Assembly: GCA_019454045.1 (NCBI GenBank)
Contig: SKCR01049661.1
Location: 1-64,000, forward strand
From: Zanthoxylum bungeanum
Lineage: Eukaryota; Streptophyta; Magnoliopsida; Sapindales; Rutaceae
Direction of reading: 5' to 3'
DNA: 64,000 nucleotides
Below the pieces are notes generated by a model, which worked only from the letters and a program-made list of their open reading frames with translations, made no database searches and had not been told where the DNA came from. Position numbers and translations under genes: made by a program. This document shows, piece by piece, positions 1-11,279 of this stretch. Position 1 is the first letter of the stretch; each line of letters begins with the position of its first letter.

Positions 1-230
1 CATGAGCCGGGATCCATCCAACGAAGCTAGGAGCTGCGTTTCTCATCTCAAAATTCTGTTTTGGAGGCAGTGGACTGCATGCAGTAAGCTTACCAAGGCA
101 GTGCGTTTTTGGGCATGATTCGTCTTCAAATCGATATAACCGATCAATGTAAGTATTCCGCTATCTTCATTGGTGTATCACGCATGTTTTCATGTCTTGT
201 TTGATCTTGGGACCTTAGAATAAACCAACA
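1..230 (+). repeat. 3' end of a Copia LTR (same family as Copia-F)
   Basis: The sequence is the reverse complement of the outer part of the LTR seen at 49308 and 57176 (shared phrases around the ...CCTTAGAATAAACCAACA terminus). It is in plus orientation and ends in CCAACA at 230. The next bases (from 231) belong to the interior of a minus-strand Tat-like element beside its PBS, so a Copia element was inserted there. The first bases of the expected 5-bp target duplication would be CGATT (231-235). The other end is outside the window. Confidence 0.75.
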
Positions 231-240
231 CGATTCTCTA

Positions 241-258
241 TCCCCAGTGGAGTCGCCA
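241..258 (-). other. Primer-binding site of Tat-like element 1 (tRNA-Arg)
   Basis: On the minus strand this reads TGGCGACTCCACTGGGGA, complementary to the 3' end of plant tRNA-Arg (ACG type) with one mismatch as I recall that tRNA. It lies three bases (GTC) beyond the LTR terminus at 262. The same LTR-GTC-PBS layout recurs at 44155-44176. A tRNA-Arg PBS is typical of Tat/Ogre-lineage Gypsy elements. Confidence 0.8.
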
Positions 259-261
259 GAC

Positions 262-2767
262 TGTAGACAACAGAAACTGGACGACGCATGCTGTTCTAGG
301 CTCGCGACACTAGTTGGGAGTACGGAGTAGCCAGGGGACTAAACAGAGAATAATGGAGTCGCCACCCGGTGTGAACCGGGAAAATAAGATTTAAGGCCGC
401 ACTCACCCCTCGCAAGGGAAGACCTCAAACCGTTGGGTTCGGAATGGTCCCTTACTTATGTCACTTGTAATGAAAGGATTTATGTAATAACTTAATCATG
501 CTTGAGTAACACTCATTCCCAAGGGTATTATGCTTCTAGATTCACATGCAAAGCGATAAAACTTACAGTTAAATTTCCATATACAAATCCCATGTCTAAG
601 TTTACATTTAGCATATTTTCACGTTTGTATGCAACCTAATCATATATAATCTATGTCCAAATCCAAGCATGAAGAAAAATTAACATTCCAAAGGCATACA
701 ACTTCACAAAAGCACAAACAAAGAACATTCTTACAAACATGCATACTAAGAAAAGGTATTCAAGTGCATAACAGAAATAGATAACTAAAGAAGTAATACA
801 AATGCATAAGGTTCAAGGATGTAACTATATGTTAAGATAGACATGTCATAAGGGGGTGCAGGAAGACCGTAATCGTTCGCGTTGCGTTCATAAACGCGTT
901 CGAACGGTGAAGACAGAAGGTTCTCGTTCGCGTTGCGTTCGTAAACGCGTTCGAACGGTGAAGACAGAAGGTTCTCGTCGTATGTATGCGTCCGAAAACG
1001 CGTTCGAACAGAATGAGACCTGATGCTACAGATGTGTGCGCGTTCGAATAGCGTTTGATAACGCGTTCGAACGGCAGAGACAGAAGGTTCTCGTTCGTAT
1101 GGCGTCCGAAAACGCATCGAACAGAATGAGACCTGATGCTACAGATGTGAGCGCGTTCGCGTTGCATTCGTAACGCGTTCGAACGGTAGAGACAGAAGGT
1201 TCTCGTTCGTGATGCGTCCGAAAACGCGTTCGAACGGGAACTGGCAGATTACATACATTCATACAGTTTTGGATGCGTCATTCAAACAAGATCATCACAA
1301 CGACATATCTAATCACACGGACCCTTGAATCATGCATAAAGATTAACATACTAAACAATTAAATCATGCTCAATCACTACCAACTAGTCATGCACAAAGC
1401 TATAACATGTTAAACATCCTAATCATAAGAAAACAAATAACACATTGCTCTAAATCATACTCAAACACAAGTTTAGATGAAACGAAATACGTGTGTCTTT
1501 CAAGTGGTACGTGGCATTGTATCCCGAGTACAAACCGCATGACCGTCCATTCGGATTCGGCTACGGAATTTATGTCCGAGTTTCCATCCGATATACCACA
1601 AGAAATAACACATATTCCGTCCATCCGGAATCACATCACGTAATTAACATGCTAAACTAATTCATACATGCTTAAATATCATGCTTTCTAAATTATTAAT
1701 TCATGCGAAGAGGATAAGTATCATATGCCCTCAGGTCTAACCTTTTTTGCGTCGTCTTTTGGAAGCACGTTCCACGGCCGTCGGAAGAGTCGATGTTCCG
1801 CAACTTTTCTGGTTCGCTGGTTCCCCTTTTTCTTGGTTATCCTACTGATTTGCTCACTGTTTTCCCTCTGCTTTGCTGTTGTGTTGCTGCTGTCTTTTTG
1901 GCTTGAGAGGAGAGGACTTTGTGTGCTTTTCAAGTGCTAAGTGTTGCTGCCTATGTGCTCCCTATCTCCTAGATATCTCTTCTTCTGTGCTATATAGATG
2001 CTAGCTAATTTTGGTTGGTTTTAGGCTTCTTTTATAGGCAAAGGTGGAGAGTCTTTGGTGGCTCACCACATGCTTGAATTAAGGAGATTCCTCTTAGTGG
2101 AGAATTTGGTGGAGAGTGTTTAATGGGAAGTGAGTTGGCTTGTGCTTGCTTTGTCATTTTTGGTGGCCTTGGGCGTGAATGGCTTGCAAAGAGTGATGGG
2201 TGTGAATGTGGCTTAGGTGGACTTTGTTGCTTTGTACTTGTTTTGTCATTCAAGTGGGAGGGGTTGGTATATGATATGAGTTTCATTGTTTGTTTGCAAT
2301 GAGTGAGGGAGATAATGGAGGATGGTATGGTGTGTAAGGAAGAAAGCTAGTGGAGTGTGGGGTATTGTTGTTTGATTTGTTTTATGGAGGATTGGCTTGG
2401 CATGTGAGGGATTTGGCTCCTTGGTTTGTAGGGCACGTGAATGATGGAAGAAAAAGATGATGTGGGGCATGGTATGTATTTGTTTTGTCATTTGGGGGAG
2501 GCTTTGGGCGGGGTTTGTGTTGGGCATGGTTTGGTTCTTTTTGGTGGGCTTGGGTATTTGGGCTTGGCTTATGGATTCTTGGGCCGAGCGTAAGCAGAGA
2601 TCCAACGAGCAAATCGAAGCTAGATAACCAAGTTAAATCCGACAATAATTCCGATTTCCAACTTTACCCTTCCAACGTCCATTTCCCGCGACTTCCACGA
2701 CATGAAAAGGTAGTGCCTCCTTACGAGGCTCATCATTGGGCACGATATGCAAAAATGCAGTGTCTAC
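262..2767 (-). repeat. 5' LTR of Tat-like element 1
   Basis: On the minus strand the LTR starts TGTAGACACTGCATTTTTGC at 2767 and ends ...GTCTACA at 262, about 2.5 kb. It resembles the LTRs at 16062-19147, 20715-23272 and 41154-44155 at both ends and in blocks such as the region near 1500-1600 (compare 16660-16760). The PBS follows on the left, so this is the 5' LTR and the interior lay to the left. The right boundary abuts Copia-B pol sequence (TGGCT, 2768-2772, is the candidate target duplication). A TATA-like CTATATAG occurs near 1990 on the minus strand. The many open frames inside are artefacts of GC-rich repeats. Confidence 0.8.
880..1240. repeat. CpG-rich minisatellite inside the Tat-1 LTR
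   Basis: Seven copies of a 51-63-bp unit built round the near-palindrome AACGCGTTCGAACG, at about 894, 945, 998, 1061, 1113, 1173 and 1224. The core joins an MluI-type ACGCGT and a TTCGAA palindrome. Between cores the text alternates between a GACAGAAGGTTCTCGTTCG module and a GAATGAGACCTGATGCTACAG module. The other Tat LTRs here lack this array. Overlapping minus-strand reading frames through it carry low-complexity, frame-shifted repeats of one another and are not credible genes. Confidence 0.9.
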
Positions 2768-3501
2768 ATGGCTTTCATGAAAATTCTCCATAGAATACTT
2801 GGGAGAGACAACCTTTATTTTAGGAATAAAGATCTACTGGGATAGATCTAAAAGTTGTTGGCACTCTCTGAGAACTCGTACATTGAAATAAATGTATGTG
2901 ACCTGGTGTCTCATATGCTTTGAGCATATGGAGTCACAATCAGACCAATCCAAGTGATAGTCACTGGATTGATGTTAAGAACATCCTTAAGTATCTTAGA
3001 TGATCTAAGGATGCTTTCTTAAGTCATGGAGAATGAGAACTTGAAGTGACTGGGTTCACTATTGCAAGTTTCCTAACCGATAAAAATGACTATTAGTCGT
3101 AATAAAGGTATTATATAGTTTGAATAACGGAACAGTGAGCTGGAAATCTTCCAAGCAAGATATTGTTGCCGAATAAACAACAAAAGCGGAATATTGTTGC
3201 AGCTGAGGCAGCAATAGAAGCCATTTGGATCTTATAATCCTAATAAGATTAGGTGTAGTTCTGTTAGCAGCTAAGCTAGGCTACAACACAAACTAACGAA
3301 TTAATGGTCTCATCAACGATCCAAGTATATACTTCAACTATTCATCTGATTCGTTCGAATCATACATCGTGGCGATGTGATGATCGAATAAATCGCATCA
3401 GATGATAACTTTACAAATTTGATGACGAAAGCAGTTTCTCAGCAGAAATTTTAGCGAACCGTACATAGTTCAAGTGTAGGACACTTGAGTGATTGGCTCT
3501 A
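2768..3501 (+). pseudogene. Copia-B pol 3' fragment (RT end to RNase H)
   Basis: The fragment is collinear with 10208-10942 and corresponds to the end of reverse transcriptase and RNase H. Around 3140-3225 the frame still reads like the RNase H motif SSKQD...TT.AEY followed by an A-E-A-A-type stretch, but a TAA (3174-3176) and a frameshift break it. The left end is cut by the Tat-1 LTR at 2767/2768. The same TAA position is a stop in the other copies of this family (10614, 48608, 51669). Confidence 0.65.
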
Positions 3502-3516
3502 GGCCAAGTGGGAGAT
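3502..3516 (+). other. Polypurine tract of Copia-B
   Basis: GGCCAAGTGGGAGAT immediately precedes the LTR start TGTTGG at 3517. This is the usual plant Copia PPT pattern. The same string occurs at 10943-10957 and, in reverse, at 48267 and 51333. Confidence 0.8.
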
Positions 3517-5066
3517 TGTTGGACAATTATGACCCATAGCGTCACTATTTGTACAGAACATGGTGTTGTTGTACAAATTAACTATGTGACAAAGGAAATT
3601 GCTCTTTTATCATTTGCAATTAGATTACTGGGATATATAAATGATAAAAGTCCACAAGATTAGTTCCGGATTGATAAGATATGAGATAGTATCAATCCAT
3701 GAAGGTTTAATCATTAAAACATCCCTAGTCTGAGTATTATCGAGATTGGACATCGATAATGCGGGATAGACTAGTATTGCACTTATGCGTGTTATGGGAG
3801 CATAACGGCATAGTTCTCATATATTTAAGTATTGGATACTTATGCAAGTGTAATAGGAGGTTGTGTTTACCGATGGTACGGAAACAGCTTCGCTCTGGAT
3901 AGACCCATCGGAATCCCATTAGTAGTATGGCTGTGTGTCTATGAGAGTCCGAATCAGGTTAGGTGTATTTGGTCTTAACCTGAGACTTGCACCGCTAATA
4001 CTTGCGACATCAATATACTTTGGTTTTGGTCGTCCAGGGCTTTAACAGGTTCTGTGTACGCCTCTTCTGGGTATATTGAGAATCGTAGTGTATTGGGTGT
4101 GATGTCAAGATGGAAGTATCACTCCAGTCATAGTGGAGATGATGATCACGTAGGATACGGAATTGGTGCTCTTATATGCTGCAGCTATCGGGATAATATG
4201 ACAAGGTCATAGTTATCCGATTATAGAGACTAGTTACCAGAGATCCGATATGTGCTTCGTACGGGGCAGACACAATTCCAGCCCCAGGCCTTGCACGTGA
4301 CATCCGATACTGGATCGCAATATGCAATACTGTGTATGCTACGCCTGATATAGATTACATATTCCTTTAAGAATATTTCTGGAGAATTGGGTAGGCACGG
4401 TGCTTTGCTAGAAGCCAACCATGTCTTGTAAATCGGTAAAAATGTAGTACTAGGTACGTACTTGTTTGGATAGTCCGACGATCGGATTTACTGCCAACAT
4501 ATCGGGGATCTCATGGGTCGCTTCCCGAAGATTCACCGATGACGTATGACTCGCACATAATTAATCTGGGATTAATTATAAGAGAGAGATAATTAATCTG
4601 GGATTAATTACGGAGATATTTTATCTGGGATAAATATTATTTAAAGAGAGAGAACGATTAATTTGGAATTAATCGATAAAATAATATATTCGATATATTA
4701 TACGAAATTAGATTTCGACGCGGAATTAAAATTAGATTTTAATTCGGGCGAACGAGTTAATTTAGAATTAATTCGCTAGCGACGTGAATAGTAATTTTGC
4801 TAGGCATAATTATTTGATTAAATTTTATTTAATTACGTCGCAATGGAAAATTCGTTAGTTCAGAATTAGCGAACCCGAGCCCAGGAGTGTTTGCGAGCCC
4901 ACTCGCATTTTGAATAAAGTGGGGCCCACAAGTCACATCACGCGTCACATCAGTTGTTCCTCGCATCGCTCAACCGATCATTGTGAGTATTCCGCAACTT
5001 CTTTTTTGTATTCACATATTGTTTCATTGCTTAAATCGATCCCGGTTAGACCGTAGAATCCCAACA
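3517..5066 (+). repeat. Copia-B LTR with PPT on one side and PBS on the other
   Basis: It starts TGTTGGACAATTATGACCC and ends ...GAATCCCAACA, about 1.55 kb. Compared with the minus-strand relative at 11280-13247 (about 1.97 kb) it lacks a block of roughly 400 bp near 4950. It is preceded by a PPT and followed by a PBS, so it served as 3' LTR for the sequence on its left and as 5' LTR for the sequence on its right. That arrangement is expected when two elements share one LTR after unequal recombination. Confidence 0.8.
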
Positions 5067-5067
5067 A

Positions 5068-5080
5068 TGGTATCAGAGCG
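5068..5080 (+). other. Primer-binding site (initiator tRNA-Met)
   Basis: TGGTATCAGAGCG follows the LTR end CCAACA after a single A. This is the canonical Copia primer site complementary to the 3' end of initiator methionine tRNA. Confidence 0.85.
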
Positions 5081-6640
5081 AAGTTGAGCATGAAACTTGA
5101 ACTTAGGGTTAAAATTGGGTAAAATGAATTTGAGCATGATTTGATAAAATTCTTTGATTGAGTATGCTTAAATGATGTTTAATTGAAGTTGTATTGAATC
5201 AATTTCATGAAAAGTTGATTGGATCAATTTTTGCCCAAATCTTAGGCTTGGCTGAGACATGATGATACCCTAAACTCATGATATTTTGTGTTTTTGATCA
5301 TTAGATGAGTTGGAAAACATTGGATAATGTTGATTTAAGATTCAATTGGATTGGATTTATAATTGGACATAAAATCCTCAAAATGCCGTGAGTGTGTTTG
5401 CATGAAATGGGTTTGATTTTTTGATTAAAATGTGTTGGACATGTTTTGATCATGTAGAGCATAATTAATTGTACAAATTTGTGTTTTGGAAATGTGAATT
5501 TGGGTAATTAATTATGGAATACACTTTGGTTAATTAGATTATAAAATTTGGAATTTTGATAATTTAATTAATTGGGCTTAATTTGTTAATTGGGCTTGTA
5601 AAGTTGTAATTGGGCTTTAATGGGCTTGGTTGTACCAAGTTGGGTTTAGGCTAAATTGGTTGGATCCAATTGGGCCCAAAATCATTTCCATAAAGTCCAA
5701 ATATGACTTAATGGACCTTTAATTATAATTAGGCCTAATGGGCCTAAATTGGTTTCTTGGCAAATAAGGGTGATTCCTTAAATGGGCTTTGGTATTTGGG
5801 TTTGACCCATATTGACCAAAATTTCATGCCTTAGAAATTAATTAAAAGCCCATTGGACTTTAAATTAAATTAACATTGGATGTTAATCAGGCTTTGAGAC
5901 CCGTAACGATTAGATTTGGAATCTAAGTCGTAAAGGTTCGTTTTTAAAGTGTAATATTTAATTTGGAATTAAATAGTGAATTAGTATTAAATACAAATTA
6001 AATTGGATTTAATGTTGTAGTTTAATTTAATTCGAGAATTCGTACTTTGAGTACTTATTCGCAAAACGAGTTTGACTCGCACAAAATCAAATCGTTGTTT
6101 GAACATTGGATGGTCGTTAATATTCAGATTAATTAATTGGATTAGATTGATTGATAACATGCTTGTGTGAATACATGGTTGCGATGCATGAATAATGTAT
6201 ATCTGATGGATATTAGATGGGTGGGGCAATTTTGGAAATTGTTGTAATAAATTTAGAATTTATTAATTGGACCTGTGTGTCCAGCCTATTACCTCCTTAC
6301 TCTTTGTATTTCTCTTCTCACATATTCCCCTCAATGTAAATTAGGTTTCTTTAGAAGTGTTATGTAACAGGTAGAAGTAATACATGTGCTAGCGGGAGAG
6401 ATGAAATGGAGAGATTTGTTCTAGGAACAATGTGTTAAGTATCCATCCGCATATCATTATTATTTTATTTATATGCGCCTTATTATGTGTTTAGAATGCA
6501 TGCTTAAGGGTATATGATGATGAGACCTTAACAAAGATAATTAATTGGTTGCCAATTGCACGCGAAAAACCCTTAACATCATATTAAGCGTTTTTCCTTC
6601 CATTGAGTGATTCTTACTCAAGATCCAAGACTGGCATTGG

Positions 6641-7020
6641 TTTGTTGGCCAAAGTCAAGACCTTTGTCCGTCAAGGATGTGTTTGAATCATGGAGGCTTT
6701 GTTCCATATCGGTGTCTTGTCCAAGTTTTGATTTGTTGGCCAAAGTCAAGATCACTTCTTGTCCATCGACATTGATTACGAAGCTTTCCAAGGTCAATGG
6801 GTTCCGCTTAATTGGGATCACTAAGTTTGTTGTGCCAAAGCCAAGGCTTAGTTGATTCAGAGGAAAAAGGTTAGGAAATATATTGGATATATTGGCATAT
6901 ATAATATATATGTTTCGGACTTGGATGTCCACCTACTGGATCTGGGAATTGGATGAGATCCAATTGATCTTAGAGATCTACCTAGTTAATTATCATACAA
7001 TTTGTTGGCCAAAGTCAAGA
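6641..7020 (+). repeat. Three copies of TTTGTTGGCCAAAGTCAAGA
   Basis: Identical 20-mers at 6641-6660, 6732-6751 and 7001-7020. Reverse-complement copies occur three times in Copia-F (55075-55094, 55344-55363 and a shorter match near 55433-55451) and three times in Copia-E (60487-60506, 60754-60773, 60846-60865), with similar spacings of about 90 and 270 bp. Confidence 0.9.
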
Positions 7021-7229
7021 TTGTGTGATATTTAATGGGATCCTAGCCCCTAGGAAACAAGGTTTCCCGAGTACTCCACAAAGGGTTAGAGGCTCGCCGA
7101 AAAAAGAGTGGAGGCAAGTATTAAATTTGCAATATTCGTTTAGTTACTTGCCATTCGCGCTCATTATAAATTTTTCGTCAATATATATTAATATATTAGT
7201 TGGACTAATATTTAATAGTTGTTTTAATA

Positions 7230-7460
7230 AAACAGTTGGACTGTATTCAAACTATTTCATTTATAGTTGATTATATAATTGGATTATAGTAATCAATATA
7301 TTTGATTTAATTAATTATAGTTGATTTTATAATTGGATTATAGTAATCAATATAATTGAATTTAATCTATCAAATTATAGTTGATTATATAGTTGGACTA
7401 TAGTAATCATTATAATAAATAGTACCTAAAATCGTTGATTTTAGTTGGACTATTGCAATC
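7230..7460 (+). repeat. AT-rich tandem array in Copia-B interior
   Basis: Four to five imperfect copies of a 55-60-bp unit around TTGATTATATAATTGGATTA and TAGTAATCAATAT, at about 7263, 7318, 7377 and 7434. Equivalent arrays lie at 60000-60270 and 54650-54910. Confidence 0.75.
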
Positions 7461-7848
7461 AAGATAAATTGAAAGATTAGTGTTTAAAACATAATCCTGG
7501 GTGAAAATGTTATTTAAACGACTTTATTTTTCAAATTGGGAATAAAACTTCAGGATAGTCCTGAAAACTAAGAAGTTACTTTAATTGATAAAATAACATC
7601 TTAGGCCTAAGCCCGGAGTTAAGCAAATAGTAGAACATGATATTTGGAATATTCATGTGATGATAACTTTAGTGCTTAATCCATTAAGCTTGCCAAAAAG
7701 ACTCTTTAATCTCTTAATCAGAACTAAGGATTAGATCATTATAGTATGATATTGAAATTGAAGGATCTTCATAGATCTATCCTTAGATCTTAGAAGTACT
7801 AAATTGCAATAGTAAACTCTTGGAGAGTTAATGGCTATTCTCAAGGAG

Positions 7849-10800
7849 ACAAAGCCAAAGTTTGCAATAAGGCAAGAAGCGCAAGGCGCGCATCTTATTT
7901 CGACATTCCGGAAGGCCAAGGCTTGGCCGAAGGCTTCTGAGTGTGAAAGGGGCAAAGGCAAAGTCATTATAATCTTCTGGGAAGATAAATGACATATCCC
8001 AAAATGTCTGCCTAAATTATGGCAAACGGGGACACGGAAGCGTGACTGCCGTATGGACAAGGCAGACATAAAGGAATTGAAGACGGTGCAAGGCTTCGGC
8101 TTCAAATATGTTTGTCATAAAGATGTTCGCAACTAGTATTAAAATTGGATTTTAGATACTGGATGTGGTACATAAAAATGTACTGGTGTGCAGAATCTGC
8201 TATGAGCAGGATACTGACTTCAGATGAGATTAATCTGCGAATTGGAAACGGGACGAAAGTCACTGTTTTAACCGTAGAAACCTAAGTTTAGGAACTACCC
8301 TTCGGGTGTGTACTTAAATTAGAAAACTGTTACAATGTAACTAGTTTGACTAGAAACATTATCTCTATATCAGGGTTTAACCCGTTGCGGGTATACCTTT
8401 ATATTCTAGAACACTAAAGTGTTTCATTATATAAAGATGATATTGAGATAAACACATTAGATGTGAATAACAGTATTAATATTTTGAATATAAATAAATC
8501 TCAAACATATGACATGACAAACAAATAGCTCAAACTGAATAAATCAGTTGAGATTTATAAGTGGCATTGTTGTCTGGGACACAATTAAACAAGACTCGTA
8601 TATCCACACTTTTGAAGAGTGGATACTAGGACAAATTTGATTCCATTCAAATAATGTCTACGAATCTAGTTTATTGGGCAAAGTGCCTAAAACACTATTT
8701 ACTTGGTAAAAGTGTAAATGCCACCGATTTGTTAGCCCTCGTTCATAGTGACGTAAGTGGGCCCATATTTAGCTAGGCTAGATGTGGATATGAATATTTC
8801 GTGACCTTTACGGATGTGGCATCACGTTATGGTTATGTGTTTCTTTTGAAACACGAATCAGAAACTTTTAGAGTTTCGACACGAAGTAAACAAACAGATC
8901 GGCTAAAGTATTAAACTGTCACGGTTAGACCATGATGAAAATACTTAAGCTATAAGTTTCTTGCATACTTGAAAGAGTATAGTATTCTTTCAATGAGGAC
9001 TCCTCCCGGAACACGTCAGTTTGACGGTGTGTCCGAATGAAGATACCGAATTTTATTGGACATATAAGGTTATTCATGAGTCGCTCTGAGCTACCATTTC
9101 CTTCAACGGATACGCATTAACAGTGCAGAACTTATTTTGAATAAGGTTCCATAAAATCTGTTTGACAGACTTCATATTAGATATGAACAGGAAAGAAACT
9201 AGGTTTTCTCATTCCTGAAGATTTGGGAATGCTAGGCATATGTTTGGATGATACCAAACTAGAACCCAAATCGGATAAGTGCCTAAGTTGTAGGTTATCC
9301 TAGGGAAACCAAAAGTATAGTACTTATACAACTCACAAGAGAACAATGTAATTGTTGCTCGCCATACGATTTTCCTAAGTGGAATACCAATATGCAGTGG
9401 TAAGTGGGAGGAAAGTAAAACTCGATGAAAATCGGAGTAATACTGTTCCAGGCACCGATTCCTAATGGAACACAAATAGTTCATCAAGGATGAAACTATA
9501 CCAATAATCTTCAAATACACAAGAACCACGTAAGTCGGAGAGAGTCAATCTTATTGAGGAATACGAACTGACTACGTATGAGGAAGTGATACAAGGTATC
9601 GACTCCATATTATGGCAAAGTGCCATGAAATCCGAAATGGATTCCATGTATACCAACCAAGTTTGGATACTAGTTGATGTACCGGAAGGCATTGTGCCTA
9701 TTGGTACTATATAAGTCTTCTAGGAAGACATACATGGATGGCAACATACCAACGTATTAAGCTAGGCTTGTAGCGAAAAGGTATCGTTATCAACATTGTG
9801 TCGATTACGACGAAACCTTTTACATGTTGCCATTGTTAAATCCATTTGGATAATGCTTGATGATGCTGCATGTTTCATTCATGAAATATGGCAACTGAAT
9901 GCCAAAACCGCTTTCCTTAACGGAAACCTTTTGGAGGATGTTTACAACATCCTGACGGTTTTTTCGTACCAATAACTAGCAAACAAGGTTTGCAAGGTTA
10001 TTCGATCCATGTATGGATTGAAGCAAGCATAGCATTCTTGGAATTATCGTTTTGATGCAATCATAATGGTTTATGATTTAATTCAAAACGAAAATAATTC
10101 TTATGTATATAAGGAGGTTAGTGGGAGGGCACTGATAGTGAAAGTCCTATATAATGATAACATGTCATTTCTTAGAAATGATATTCCCATAAAATATAAT
10201 CGGTGAAAGCTTGGCTTTCATAAAATTCTCCGTAGAAATCTTGGGAGAAACAACCTTTATTCTAGGAATAAAGATCTACTGGGATAGATCTAAAAGTTGT
10301 TAGCACTCTCCGAGAACTCGTACATTGATAAATGTACGCGACTTGGTGTCTCATATGCTTTGAGCATATGGATTCACAATTAGGCCAATCCAAGTGATAG
10401 TAATTGGATTGATGTTAAGAACATCCTTTAGTATCTTAGAGGAACTAAGGATGTTGTCTTATACTATGGAGAAGGAGAACTTGAAGTGACTGGGTTCACT
10501 ACTGCAAGTTTCCTAACCGATAAAAACGACTATAAGTCGTAACAAAGGTACTATACATTTTGAATAACGGAACAGTGAGCTGGAAATCTTCCAAGTAAGA
10601 TATTGTTACCGAATAGACAACAAAAGTGGAATATTGCTGCAGCTGAGGCAGCAATAGAAGCCATTTGGGTCGATAACAAATCTAATTAGATTAGATATAG
10701 TTCTGTTAGCAGCTGAGCTAGGCTACAGCGCAGGCTAAAGAATTAATGGTCTCATCAACGATCCTATAAATACTTCGAATATTCATCTGATTCGTTCGGA

Positions 10801-10942
10801 TCATACATAGTGGCGATGTGATGATCGAATAAATCACATCAGATGATAATCATGCAAATTCGCTGACAAAAATCTTTCCTCAGCAGAAGTTTGAGCGAAC
10901 CGTACATAGTTCGGGTGTAGGACACTCGAGTGACTGGCTATA
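7849..10942 (+). pseudogene. Copia-B gag tail and pol, heavily decayed
   Basis: The order of retroelement motifs survives though no long frame does. A zinc knuckle (C-x2-C...GH...DC pattern, with a base missing before KRDC) lies at about 8010-8060. Protease LDTGCGT lies near 8151, followed by a stop. The integrase zinc-finger remnant WHCCLGHN is near 8562. HSDVSGP near 8740 is the first integrase Asp and is followed by an in-frame TAG at 8774. PPGTRQFDGVSE is near 9003. Reverse transcriptase remnants are KTYMDGN (9727), DYDETF (9805), WQLNAKTAFLNG (9890) and GLKQA followed by TAG (10030). RNase H ends at about 10660. Several of the stops recur in the relatives at 46-60 kb. Nothing here can be translated as an intact protein. 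Confidence 0.8.
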
Positions 10943-10957
10943 GGCCAAGTGGGAGAT
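10943..10957 (+). other. Polypurine tract lacking its LTR
   Basis: GGCCAAGTGGGAGAT as at 3502, but the expected TGTTGG LTR start does not follow. Instead about 14 bp of filler leads into a copy of leader sequence. Confidence 0.75.
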
Positions 10958-11264
10958 ACTTCGATATATGCATAATGTTGATTTAAGATTCAATTGGATT
11001 GGATTTATAATTAGACATAAAATCCTCAAAATACCGTGAGTGTGTTTGCATGAAATGGGTTTGATTTTTTGGCCTCCAAATTTTCGGTCATCACATCTCG
11101 GCCAAGCCTAAGATTTGGGAAAAAATTGATCCAATCAACTTTTCATGAAATTGATCCAATACAACTTCAATTAAACATCATTTAAGCATACTCATTCAAA
11201 GAATTTTATCAAATCATGCTCAAATTCATTTTACCCAATTTAAGTTCAAGTTTCATGCTCAACT
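10958..11264. repeat. Rearranged head-to-head leader junction
   Basis: Bases 10972-11071 repeat leader sequence found at 5334-5423 in the same orientation. From about 11072 the sequence switches strand and is the reverse complement of leader sequence like 5080-5265, running into a PBS and a minus-strand LTR. This is an inverted junction between two copies of the same leader. Confidence 0.75.
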
Positions 11265-11278
11265 TCGCTCTGATACCA
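11265..11278 (-). other. Primer-binding site of a minus-strand Copia-B copy
   Basis: On the minus strand this reads TGGTATCAGAGCGA, one base beyond the LTR terminus at 11280. It pairs with initiator tRNA-Met. Confidence 0.8.
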
Positions 11279-11279
11279 T

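Larger units (their letters stand above)
5081..7848 (+). repeat. Copia-B untranslated leader / gag-replacing AT-rich region
   Basis: About 2.8 kb of AT-rich DNA without a credible reading frame, collinear in reverse with 59640-62448 (Copia-E) and 54400-57160 (Copia-F). It contains three copies of a 20-mer with a TTGGCCAA palindrome (6641, 6732, 7001) and an AT-rich tandem array at 7230-7460. I could not find the usual Copia gag N-terminal domain; only a gag tail with a zinc knuckle follows. Confidence 0.55.

Noticed and set aside
241..258. tRNA-Arg gene fragments at 241-258 and 44159-44176
   Set aside because: Only the 18 bases complementary to the tRNA 3' end are present, directly next to LTR termini, so they are primer-binding sites.
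785..1262. Minus-strand repeat proteins rich in SNAF/RTRT
   Set aside because: Three overlapping phases of the LTR minisatellite are all open; unit lengths are not multiples of three.
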